In this document: positions 1 to 5,785 of the stretch, piece after piece
How the letters are laid out: every line of letters starts with the position of its first letter
How positions within the stretch are numbered: the stretch's first letter is position 1
NCBI GenBank assembly: GCA_023405705.1
Contig: JAEXXR010000092.1
Span: forward strand, 1 to 17,014
Direction: 5' to 3'
Source: Actinomycetes bacterium
GTDB lineage: Bacteria; Actinomycetota; Thermoleophilia; Solirubrobacterales; Solirubrobacteraceae
Length of the DNA stretch: 17,014 nt
Translations under genes and position numbers: made by a program
Notes under the pieces: generated by a model
The model's input: the letters and a program-made list of their open reading frames with translations, nothing else
Database searches by the model: none
Told to the model about the DNA's origin: nothing

Positions 1-219
1 GCGCGGCGTCGGGAACGCGACGTTCGCGCAGATGCCGTCCGCGGCGCCCGGCGTCGTGCCGAGCCGTCCGGAGAGCCGTTGCGCCAGCCAGCGCTCGACG
101 CCGCGCGTCGGCACCGCGACGACCTCGGCCGCGAACGGATCGGCCAGCGGAGCCTGCAGGACGTCGGCCAGCGCGTCGACGAGCCGGTCGGCACGGGCGG
201 CATGGTGGACGTGGAGCAT
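1..219 (-). CDS. recC: RecC, exodeoxyribonuclease V gamma subunit, N-terminal part (runs off left edge)
   Basis: The minus-strand frame from the ATG at 217-219 reads MLHVHHAARADRLVDALADV and continues to the window edge for 73 codons without a stop. The opening of actinobacterial RecC is recognisable: a beta strand plus the RAD..VDALADVL helix, then DPFAAEVVAVPTRGVERWL, then a GICANVAFPTP segment, as in the first Rossmann-like helicase domain. RecC is the non-catalytic helicase-like subunit of RecBCD, which processes double-strand breaks and degrades linear, including phage, DNA. The frame stays open upstream to about 410, but that stretch is Arg/Ser-rich and unlike RecC, so the ATG at 219 is preferred; no strong Shine-Dalgarno site is visible. 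recB and recD would be expected beyond the left edge. Only the N-terminus is visible, so intactness cannot be judged. Confidence 0.82.
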   Translation of the reverse strand, partial: MLHVHHAARADRLVDALADVLQAPLADPFAAEVVAVPTRGVERWLAQRLSGRLGTTPGAADGICANVAFPTPR

Positions 220-449
220 CGTCTGCCGGTCAGCCCGCCAGCTCAGGAACGCCCGGCTCTGAGCGAACGCGGCATCACAGCCGAAGGGTGCCGACCCGGT
301 CGGACGGGACGACCGGCTCGTCGTGCGCCGAGCCTGTCGGCGCGAGGCCGCGGCACGACCTCGCGCCGACGTGGCCCAGCGGGCCCGCCGCCGGGCCCGG
401 CGCGACCCGCATCAGGTCACGCCGGGCGCCGTCAGCCGAGCGCTCGCCG

Positions 450-959
450 TCAGGGCGTCACCGTGACGCCGTCGACGTCTATGTAGGTGCCGGTCGAGCT
501 CGCGTTCCTTCTGCCCGTCCAGACGAGCTGCACCGTGTGGCTGCCGGCGGGCAGGACGCCCGTGTCGAAGACGACCGTCCTGTAGCTGTAGCTCGGGCTG
601 TAGAAGTCGACGGTTCCGACGACGGTGCCGTCGACCTTGACCTGGGCGATCCCGAGGTTGTGGCCCTTGACGGCGATCACCTTCGCCCGCGTCCCGTCGA
701 ACGAGATCGTCGCCGTGCTGCCGGAGCTGTTGGCCGTGTTGTGCGTGCCGCCATGGTCGGCGGCGTTGGCGTATCGCGTCCACGCTCCGCTGAAGGCGAA
801 CGCTGCGGACGAGTCGTCGCTCGTGGAGTCGACCGAGACGCCGTCGACGTCTATGTAGGTGCCGGTCGAGCTCGCGTTCCTTCTGCCCGTCCAGACGAGC
901 TGCACCGTGTGATCGCCGGCGGGCAGGGGCGATCCCGGTGTTGTGCCCCCGTTGGCCGA
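450..959 (-). pseudogene. Detached C-terminal carbohydrate-binding-like repeats of the GH28-like gene
   Basis: This stretch continues the GH28-like gene in the same reading frame after an in-frame TGA at 960-962. It encodes the tail of one beta-sandwich-like module (LPAGDHTVQLVWTG, then TYIDVDGVSV) and a complete second module (DDSSAAFAFSGAW to TYIDVDGVTVTP). The first module lost about 13 nt and about 89 nt relative to the second. The sum is a multiple of three, which is why the frame is restored. Modules of this type (GHNLGIAQVKVDG, YSYRTVVF, GSHTVQLVWTG) occur as C-terminal carbohydrate- or galactose-binding-like domains on actinobacterial secreted glycosidases. No independent start signal is evident, so it is probably not translated unless the stop is read through or is a sequencing error. 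Confidence 0.6.
465..911. repeat. Perfect 75-bp direct repeat within the C-terminal modules
   Basis: Positions 465-539 and 837-911 are identical over 75 bp by eye and lie 372 bp (124 codons) apart. They encode the same end-of-module segment (HTVQLVWTGRRNASSTGTYI and the following residues) in the two tandem modules. Identity including third positions points to recent duplication or gene conversion. Recombination between such repeats is a plausible source of the deletions seen just outside copy 2. Confidence 0.9.
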
Positions 960-2303
960 TCACCTTGGCCTGCGTGCAGTCACCGAGCCGCCGGAGCTGT
1001 TCGTCGTGCGATGGCTGCCGCCGTAGTCGTTGCTGCTGGTGTAGGTGGTCCAGGTTCCGCTGTAGCCGAACTGCGCAGACGTGTCGTCGACCATCACCCC
1101 GCTGCGCGACGGGCAGCCGGACCAGTCGCAGCTGAGATTCACGATCGACGTGCTGGCGATGTCGGCTGGTCTCGCCGAGTACGTGTTGTTCTCGAAGGTC
1201 CACTCGCGCATCGGCGACGGATCGACCTCCGTGCCGGTGAACGGGGACTGGCCGCTCCACGGATCGTCGCACCAGCAGCCGACGGCGTGGTTGGTGGCGC
1301 TCGTGAGGACGTTGTTGGTGATCACGACGTCGGACATCGTGGCGTTCGCCGGATCGGGGTCGCTCGACCCCCATGGGATGATCGCGATCGCCTTGCAGCA
1401 GCCGGCCGCGATGGTGTTGTCGTCGATCCGCACGTCGGTCGTCGGCTGCGTGCCGGCGGTCGAGCTCCACCATGACGACGCGGTGCCGCGGGGGTCCCCG
1501 TAGGACTGGTAGACGGCGATCCCGTCGTCGTTGAGATCCATCGTCGAACCGGTGATCCGAACGTGCTGGCTGTTCATCAATTCGATGCCGCCGGTGTTGC
1601 GCCAGTGGCTTCCGAGATTGTCGAACGTCACGTCGGAGACCGTGCCGTTGTCACTGTTGTAGATGCCCAGGTAGACGGCGTTCCCGCGCACCACGTCGAT
1701 GCCGGAGACCTCGAAGCCGTCGACGTGGGAGAAGCCGATCGCGAACATCTCGATCGTCGTCTCCCCGTTGAACGGGGCGTTGCGCGTCATCTCGATCGTG
1801 CCCTCGCCGACGACCGCCACGTTCGTCGTGCTGCTGCTCGTCTTGCCTCCGGCGTAGATGAAGGGCTGGTTTCTGTAGAAGTAGTAGTTCCACGGCGGAC
1901 AGTCGCTGCTGCACGCCACCGAATGTCCGACACCCGGTTGCGGGGACGCATAGTCAGCGACGGTCTGGCTCTGCTTGAGCGTCGCACCGGCGTCGATCTG
2001 CAGGGTCACGTCCGACTTGAGGACCAAGCCCCCGGACTTGTAGGTGCGCGTGCCGGGCAGCACGACGGTCCCGCCGCCGTTGCCCGACACGTGGTCGATC
2101 GCGCACTGGATCGCTCCGCGATCGTTCGTGGTCCCGTCACCGACGGCATTCGGACTGCAGACGCTGTTTCTGTAGGCGTTGACGGTCACCGCCGCGCTCG
2201 CCTCCTGCGCGATGACCAGCGACGCGCTGAGCACGAGCGCGAGCGTGCACAGCGACCTGAGCTTGCGCTGGCGAGAGATCGAGAGCGTTCCGATCGACAG
2301 CAT
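960..2303 (-). CDS. Secreted GH28-like (polygalacturonase-type) right-handed beta-helix protein, C-terminally truncated
   Basis: This is a 447-aa exported protein. Residues 1-37 form a signal peptide: basic n-region RQRKLRS, hydrophobic LALVLSASLVIA and an ASA cleavage site. The mature protein starts with the pectate-lyase/GH28 opening (VGDGTTNDRGAIQCAID, GGGTVVLPG, LKSDVTLQIDAGATL), followed by beta-helix coils. The GH28 catalytic region is only partly conserved: the usual NTD motif is NTGG (about residues 236-239), the DD pair is present in LNDDG (about 258-260), and the GHG motif is replaced by AIIPWGS. It may therefore act on a different glycan or be a lyase-like relative. Start: the ATG at 2301-2303 has an ideal AAGGAGG 7 nt upstream; an in-frame start at 2333 would lie ahead of that site. 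The ORF ends at a TGA inside a carbohydrate-binding-like module whose remainder follows in frame, so the protein has probably lost its binding modules. The catalytic helix looks complete. Confidence 0.75.
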   Translation of the reverse strand: MLSIGTLSISRQRKLRSLCTLALVLSASLVIAQEASAAVTVNAYRNSVCSPNAVGDGTTNDRGAIQCAIDHVSGNGGGTVVLPGTRTYKSGGLVLKSDVTLQIDAGATLKQSQTVADYASPQPGVGHSVACSSDCPPWNYYFYRNQPFIYAGGKTSSSTTNVAVVGEGTIEMTRNAPFNGETTIEMFAIGFSHVDGFEVSGIDVVRGNAVYLGIYNSDNGTVSDVTFDNLGSHWRNTGGIELMNSQHVRITGSTMDLNDDGIAVYQSYGDPRGTASSWWSSTAGTQPTTDVRIDDNTIAAGCCKAIAIIPWGSSDPDPANATMSDVVITNNVLTSATNHAVGCWCDDPWSGQSPFTGTEVDPSPMREWTFENNTYSARPADIASTSIVNLSCDWSGCPSRSGVMVDDTSAQFGYSGTWTTYTSSNDYGGSHRTTNSSGGSVTARRPR

Positions 2304-2310
2304 GGGGCGG

Positions 2311-2317
2311 CCTCCTT
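2311..2317 (-). promoter_or_regulatory. Shine-Dalgarno site fixing the GH28-like start
   Basis: The minus strand reads AAGGAGG, a perfect anti-16S match, 7 nt upstream of the ATG at 2301-2303. It is the strongest ribosome site in the window and decides between this ATG and an in-frame start 10 codons upstream. Confidence 0.85.
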
Positions 2318-2435
2318 GTGGACCGGCGAGCACCCGTCCTGGCCGGTCGGACGACGGCGAGGCCGAGCGCCGAACAGGTCGACTCGCCGGCTCGGTGTCC
2401 AGACACGGCCAGGCCGAGACTAGATCAGATAGGCT

Positions 2436-2447
2436 ATAGCAAACTAT
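2436..2447. promoter_or_regulatory. Possible operator: palindrome over the -10 box of the GH28-like gene
   Basis: ATAGCAAACTAT is an inverted repeat with ATAG/CTAT arms and a 4-nt centre. It covers the -10 hexamer (2441-2446) of the promoter for the GH28-like gene. A repressor bound here would block transcription, as is common for carbohydrate-utilisation genes. The regulator is not identifiable from the window. Confidence 0.35.
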
Positions 2448-2470
2448 TCAGCGCGAGCAGCGCTTGTCAA
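2441..2470 (-). promoter_or_regulatory. Sigma70-type promoter of the GH28-like gene
   Basis: The minus strand carries a perfect TTGACA (-35, 2465-2470), an 18-nt spacer and TAGTTT (-10, 2441-2446), in an AT-rich patch within otherwise GC-rich DNA. The predicted transcript would have a leader of about 130 nt before the ATG at 2303. Confidence 0.6.
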
Positions 2471-2729
2471 GAGCGCACCAGGAGCGGCGCGCAGGCAGGG
2501 GGCTGAACGACGCCACCGCAGGTGCGAGCGACACCGCCACACGGCCGTCGGACTCAGACGAGTTCGACCGCGCGTTCGACAGTCGCGGCGTCGACGACTC
2601 GAAGCGCACACGGCCGGGAGCTGGAGGGCGCGAGCGGCTGCGCCACCACGGCCGTCGGGACACCGTCGTCGCGGTCGTGCTGCTCGCCCTCGGGACTCAG
2701 GGTGCGCGCACGGTCTGCACAGGCGAATG
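2471..2729. other. Non-coding stretch without a recognisable gene
   Basis: Open frames exist on both strands, but they are Arg/Ser/Ala-rich, lack start signals and resemble nothing recognisable. One minus-strand frame ending at a TGA near 2565 (ending VVDAATVERAVELV) has a slightly protein-like tail but no credible start; it could be a gene remnant. No terminator with a T-run was found. Confidence 0.4.
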
Positions 2730-2815
2730 GCGCACATCTGCGCGGAACGTCGGCACATCACAGCCCTGTGACGCGCCATTGAAATGCGCAGAAGTGCGCC
2801 AGTGATCTGCGCAGG
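2730..2815. repeat. Dispersed palindromic element, copy A
   Basis: This 86-nt element aligns without gaps to 4819-4904 (62 of 86 identical by hand count), and its right half aligns to 5656-5703. It is itself an imperfect hairpin. TGGCGCACATCTGCGC at 2728-2743 pairs with GCGCAGAAGTGCGCCA at the right, with one mismatch. Inner arms TCACAG/CTGTGA form a perfect 6-bp stem around a 2-nt centre. It sits between the promoter of the GH28-like gene and the excalibur gene. Confidence 0.7.
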
Positions 2816-2890
2816 CGAGCCGGAGTATCGTTCGTAGACGCGCTGGGGTCGCCGGACCGTCTCCCGTGCTCAGAAATTACGAAAGGCAGC

Positions 2891-2919
2891 GCATCGTGAT
2901 GCAACGCATCGTAGGATGC
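2891..2919 (+). promoter_or_regulatory. Tandem alternative hairpins overlapping the ribosome site of the excalibur gene
   Basis: Four arms GCATC, GATGC, GCATC, GATGC lie in a row. GCATCGTGATGC (2891-2902) and GCATCGTAGGATGC (2906-2919) are each inverted repeats, and the inner arms (2898-2902 with 2906-2910) can pair instead. The second hairpin contains the Shine-Dalgarno sequence GTAGGA (2911-2916), 7 nt before the ATG at 2924, so pairing could hide or expose it. The sequence shows the arms; the regulatory role is inference. Confidence 0.4.
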
Positions 2920-2923
2920 GGCG

Positions 2924-3988
2924 ATGATCAGACGGGTTCTGCTGCTTGCGGGAGTGTTCTGGCTTGCGTTTGCGTCGGCGTCTGCTTGCGCGTCGACCGC
3001 GACCGTCTCAGGCTTTACGCAAACCCAGCCCTTTGCCGCTACCGCGACCGTCACTCTGACCCATAGCGGATGCGCCGACGAGTTCGGCTTCTGTAGTTCG
3101 TGGTATTCGGCGGCGTATCACCTTCCCGCTTCGCTCTCGTGCGCCGCTGACACTGATTGGATCTCATGGTTCTTTGCGCCGCTTGATAGCGGAAGCGCGA
3201 CCCCGCAATCGGCGACTCAGTCAGCGAGCCTGATCCTGCAGGCCTTCGGCCACACGCATCTGTGCGTATACGTCTCTGACTTTCAGCGGCGAGAGCTCGT
3301 AGCCGACGTTCCGCTCAGTGTCGTCGCTCCTGACCCGAGCGTTGACCATGATTGCCCCGGTTTTCCAAACCAGTGGAGCGCCCAGGATTTCCTCGAAGAG
3401 TACGGCGATGTGTCGGGCCTGGATGCGGACAACGATCAGATCGCCTGTGAATTCAACGGGGCTCCCAGGCGAGGACCGTCACCCCACCCGTGGCCGATCG
3501 AGCAACGACCACCGGCACGCCCCGCGCCACAAACCCCGCCGATCCAGGCTCCCGCTCAGATCCCCGACTCGACGTACCAACCGCCACAAGCTCCGCCGCC
3601 AGCAGGCAGAAGACCAACGCCACACATAGATGCCATCGATGCGCGTCGCGGAACCAGAGCCGCGTTGGCCTCGCGTGCACAGTGGCGAGCCCAAAAGAGA
3701 GCCGGCGAATCGCTCGTGTGTCGCCGACGGAGCGCATCACAGTTTGTGTGCATAGTGGCCTGGCGAACGCGACCACGCGCGGCGGCAACGGTTCGAACAA
3801 CGTACCGCGGGAGGGTGGTCGTCACGTACCTCGCTGGATCGGCAGGTGGCCTGGTTTCATGGACCTATCGCGTGCGGCAGACGCAGCCATGCGCGCGGAA
3901 GCCGCGACGCGTCTGCTCGAAGTGGCTCACCGGACGGTCGAACAGAGGCAGCTACGAGCGAGCGCCTGTCGAGCCCGTCGCGCACTGA
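2924..3988 (+). CDS. Secreted protein with excalibur-type calcium-binding domain and basic C-terminal domain
   Basis: This is a 354-aa exported protein. Residues 1-22 are a signal peptide (MIRR, then LLLAGVFWLAFASASA). Residues 25-135 form a Cys-containing beta-rich domain I do not recognise. Residues 141-177 match the excalibur pattern (DHDCPGFPNQWSAQDFLEEY, then LDADNDQIAC), which is DxD-type calcium-binding with two flanking cysteines. A Pro-rich spacer (about 180-232) follows, then a basic C-terminal domain with three Cys and strand-like YRGRVVVTYL and SWTYRVRQ, resembling small domains of actinobacterial secreted proteins. It probably acts at the cell surface or outside the cell; the substrate is unknown. 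The ATG at 2924 is chosen because GTAGGA lies 7 nt upstream and the signal peptide starts there. Its upstream leader contains alternative hairpins. Confidence 0.72.
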   Translation: MIRRVLLLAGVFWLAFASASACASTATVSGFTQTQPFAATATVTLTHSGCADEFGFCSSWYSAAYHLPASLSCAADTDWISWFFAPLDSGSATPQSATQSASLILQAFGHTHLCVYVSDFQRRELVADVPLSVVAPDPSVDHDCPGFPNQWSAQDFLEEYGDVSGLDADNDQIACEFNGAPRRGPSPHPWPIEQRPPARPAPQTPPIQAPAQIPDSTYQPPQAPPPAGRRPTPHIDAIDARRGTRAALASRAQWRAQKRAGESLVCRRRSASQFVCIVAWRTRPRAAATVRTTYRGRVVVTYLAGSAGGLVSWTYRVRQTQPCARKPRRVCSKWLTGRSNRGSYERAPVEPVAH

Positions 3989-4266
3989 TCGCGCCCAATT
4001 GTCAGCCACGGCCGGACCTGCTGGCGTGTCAGGCGCACTGGCGGCTGTGGCGCGTCGCAACACGACAGGCGTCGAACCAGACTGCGCCGGTCGCGTCGCA
4101 CCGCGGGGACCAATCCGCGAGCATCGCCGTCGCAGCGACGCTCCCGCAGCGTCGCGATGGCTCGAGGCCGGGCCGAGCTCCGAGGCCGAGCGGGCCGAGC
4201 GGGCCGCGCCCGTCGGCGCTGAGGCTGGGGAAGGGGAGCGGGCCCGCCCGCATGCCGTTGCGCGCA

Positions 4267-4710
4267 TCAGACCGCACGACCGGCTGCCAGGTAGGCGACG
4301 ACGACCTCCCGGAACTCCTCCGCCATGCCGTACGTCATGCTGCCGGTGCTGAGAGGCCGCCACGTTGGGCCGCCGCTGAACCACTGGCCGTCTTCGGAGA
4401 TCGCCAGGCCACAAGAGCCGATCATCCCTTCTCGCACGTATTGACTCGTGTCAGTTCGTACGACCCAGCCCTTGGGCGAGAACCACAGGACCCACGCGTC
4501 CGGCGAGGGAAGTCGCGACTTCCTCAGGTCGGAGCGTCTTCGGGCCAAGCCGAGAAACTCCGCCGCGAGCGCTCGAACTTCTGTTGCTATGCGCTCTTGC
4601 TCATCGTCAGCTCGGATGCGCTCTCTACAGAGTCGCTCGTCCGTAGCAGCGGCTGCGGCGCATGCCCGAGCGCGCTCCATATGCACGTCGTCTGCGAGGC
4701 TCATTACCAC
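4267..4710 (-). CDS. Hypothetical protein, N-terminal coiled coil plus small beta domain
   Basis: This 147-aa protein is not recognised. Residues about 10-62 are a charged Ala/Arg/Glu-rich helix, likely a coiled coil (RIRADDEQERIATEVRALAA). Residues about 70-115 look beta-rich with several Trp (WVLWFSPKGWVVRTD, GLAISEDGQWFSGG), followed by a closing amphipathic helix (EEFREVVVAYLAA). There is no signal peptide or membrane segment, so it is probably cytosolic. Two starts are possible: GTG at 4710 or ATG at 4704. There is no Shine-Dalgarno site, but a TACACT -10-like box ends 5 nt before the GTG, suggesting a leaderless message. The next minus-strand gene upstream, starting at 5524, has the same coil-then-beta-then-helix layout and may be a distant paralogue. 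Function unknown. Confidence 0.65.
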   Translation of the reverse strand: MVMSLADDVHMERARACAAAAATDERLCRERIRADDEQERIATEVRALAAEFLGLARRRSDLRKSRLPSPDAWVLWFSPKGWVVRTDTSQYVREGMIGSCGLAISEDGQWFSGGPTWRPLSTGSMTYGMAEEFREVVVAYLAAGRAV

Positions 4711-4715
4711 AAATT

Positions 4716-4721
4716 AGTGTA
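4716..4721 (-). promoter_or_regulatory. Possible -10 box for a leaderless transcript
   Basis: The minus strand reads TACACT five nt upstream of the GTG at 4708-4710, in a short AT-rich patch. No good -35 hexamer is visible 16-18 nt upstream. Absence of a Shine-Dalgarno site at the GTG and the ATG fits leaderless translation, common in actinobacteria. Confidence 0.3.
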
Positions 4722-4818
4722 GGGATCTGCGTCGGCGGCAGGTGAGGCGCACAGGGGTACGCTGGCCGGAGCCGCGGAGGACCTCGAAGGGCGCAGCTCG
4801 CTCGCGCACATCAACCGG

Positions 4819-4904
4819 GCGCACTTCTGCGCAGATGAGCCGCACGTCACAGCCAAGTGGCGCGTCAGCGATTCGCGCCGAAGTCCGCCACTCGTCTGCG
4901 CGCG
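4819..4904. repeat. Dispersed palindromic element, copy B
   Basis: Aligns gap-free with copy A over 86 nt (62/86). The first 14 bases differ at one position, and TCACAGCC is shared at the centre. The hairpin is preserved: GGCGCACTTCTGCGC on the left pairs with the complement of GGCGGACTTCGGCGC on the right (13 of 15). It lies between the two coiled-coil hypothetical genes, upstream of the gene starting at 4710. Confidence 0.68.
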
Positions 4905-4984
4905 CTCGGGAGCTCGGCGGCGTCCGGGATCCTGCCGAGCCCCAGCGGGTGAGCACCCCGCCGCGGCCGCGCGCCGTCTACGGG

Positions 4985-5524
4985 CTAGGGGTCGAGGTTG
5001 TGGCGGGCGACGAACGAACCGAGAGCTCCCAGGAGCCGTCGCCGAAGGTCGGTGTGCCCGTCAATGCTCCACGGAATCCCGAGACCGTTGGCGGCATGCT
5101 CGAACTGCAGCGCCTCCTCGGCGGTCCCGTAGAATGTGGCCCGGCTGCCGCCGGGGGCCACGTCTTCCCACGCACTGCTCAGCCACAGGACTCTGCCTGC
5201 GATCGAGACCTCGAAGAAGAGCGTGCCCCAAGTGAGCGGCCCCACCGCGATGCGGTAACCGTTCGGGTCGAACCCCTCGCGCTTGTGTCCGCGGGCGTCG
5301 CACGAATTCGACGTGAATGGGATCCCAGCTGCATGCGCTGCCCGCGCGGCCTCGGTCGCCGCGCTCTCTATCTCCGCCCGCACAGCCGCCAACGACTGCG
5401 AGACTGTCAGACGCTCCTGCTCGGCCGCCGCCTGTGCCGCTCGGGCGTCGCGAGCCGCGCTGAGCAACGCCTCGCTCGTCAGCCTTCGGCGACTGTTCCC
5501 GTCGTCACGTCGATCGTCGGACAA
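4985..5524 (-). CDS. Hypothetical protein, coiled coil plus small beta domain (TTG start)
   Basis: This 179-aa protein is not recognised. Residues about 18-66 form an Ala/Glu-rich coiled coil (ARAAQAAAEQERLTVSQSLA). Residues about 88-150 are beta-rich (GYRIAVGPLTWGTLFFEVS, then RVLWLSSAWEDVAPGG and ATFYGTAEEALQFEHAANGL). A final helix (TDLRRRLLGALGSFVA) closes it. The start is set at TTG 5522-5524, because GAGG lies 6 nt upstream and the frame beyond is low-complexity Arg-rich. The frame could extend to 5668. There is no signal peptide. The layout matches its downstream neighbour (4267-4710), with only weak sequence similarity by eye. Palindromic elements flank it on both sides (copies B and C). 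Function unknown. Confidence 0.62.
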   Translation of the reverse strand: MSDDRRDDGNSRRRLTSEALLSAARDARAAQAAAEQERLTVSQSLAAVRAEIESAATEAARAAHAAGIPFTSNSCDARGHKREGFDPNGYRIAVGPLTWGTLFFEVSIAGRVLWLSSAWEDVAPGGSRATFYGTAEEALQFEHAANGLGIPWSIDGHTDLRRRLLGALGSFVARHNLDP

Positions 5525-5593
5525 AGCGCACCTCAAACTAGTGGCGTCCCACCCCCTCGTCAAGCCGGGGCGTGAGCGTTCGCGAGGTCGGAG

Positions 5594-5703
5594 GCGCACT
5601 ACATGCGCGTGGCGACGAACTGGGCGACGGTCACGCCACGGAACCGCGACCGGCGTGTGACGCGCCATCGTCTACGCAGAAGCGCGCCCTTGATCAGCGC
5701 AGG
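5594..5703. repeat. Dispersed palindromic element, copy C (expanded centre)
   Basis: The right half, 5656-5703, aligns to the right half of copy A with a single 1-nt gap (TGTGACGCGCCAT, then ACGCAGAAG, then TGATC, then GCGCAGG). A left-half equivalent, GCGCACTACATGCGC at 5594-5608, is present, but the centre is longer than in copies A and B. GTCACGCC and GGCGTGTGAC form the inner arms. It lies between the TTG-start hypothetical gene and dprA. Confidence 0.55.
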
Positions 5704-5785
5704 TGCCCGCCCCATCTTGTCGCTCCGACGCCCAGCGAACAGGAGGGGCGTAAAGTACGAGGCAGACGTGAAGCGTCGGTGATCT

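Noticed and set aside
288..1475. Plus-strand open frame of 395 codons opposite the GH28-like gene
   Set aside because: Antisense shadow: repetitive composition driven by the duplicated modules, no motif, while the minus strand encodes clear beta-helix and binding modules.
3490..4722. Plus-strand open frame overlapping the excalibur gene and the 4267-4710 gene
   Set aside because: Overlaps two better-supported genes in other frames; product is low-complexity Arg/Pro/Ser and has no start signal.
4742..5575. Plus-strand open frame of 277 codons opposite the 4985-5524 gene
   Set aside because: Covers palindromic copy B and the antisense of a better-structured minus-strand protein; no domain pattern.
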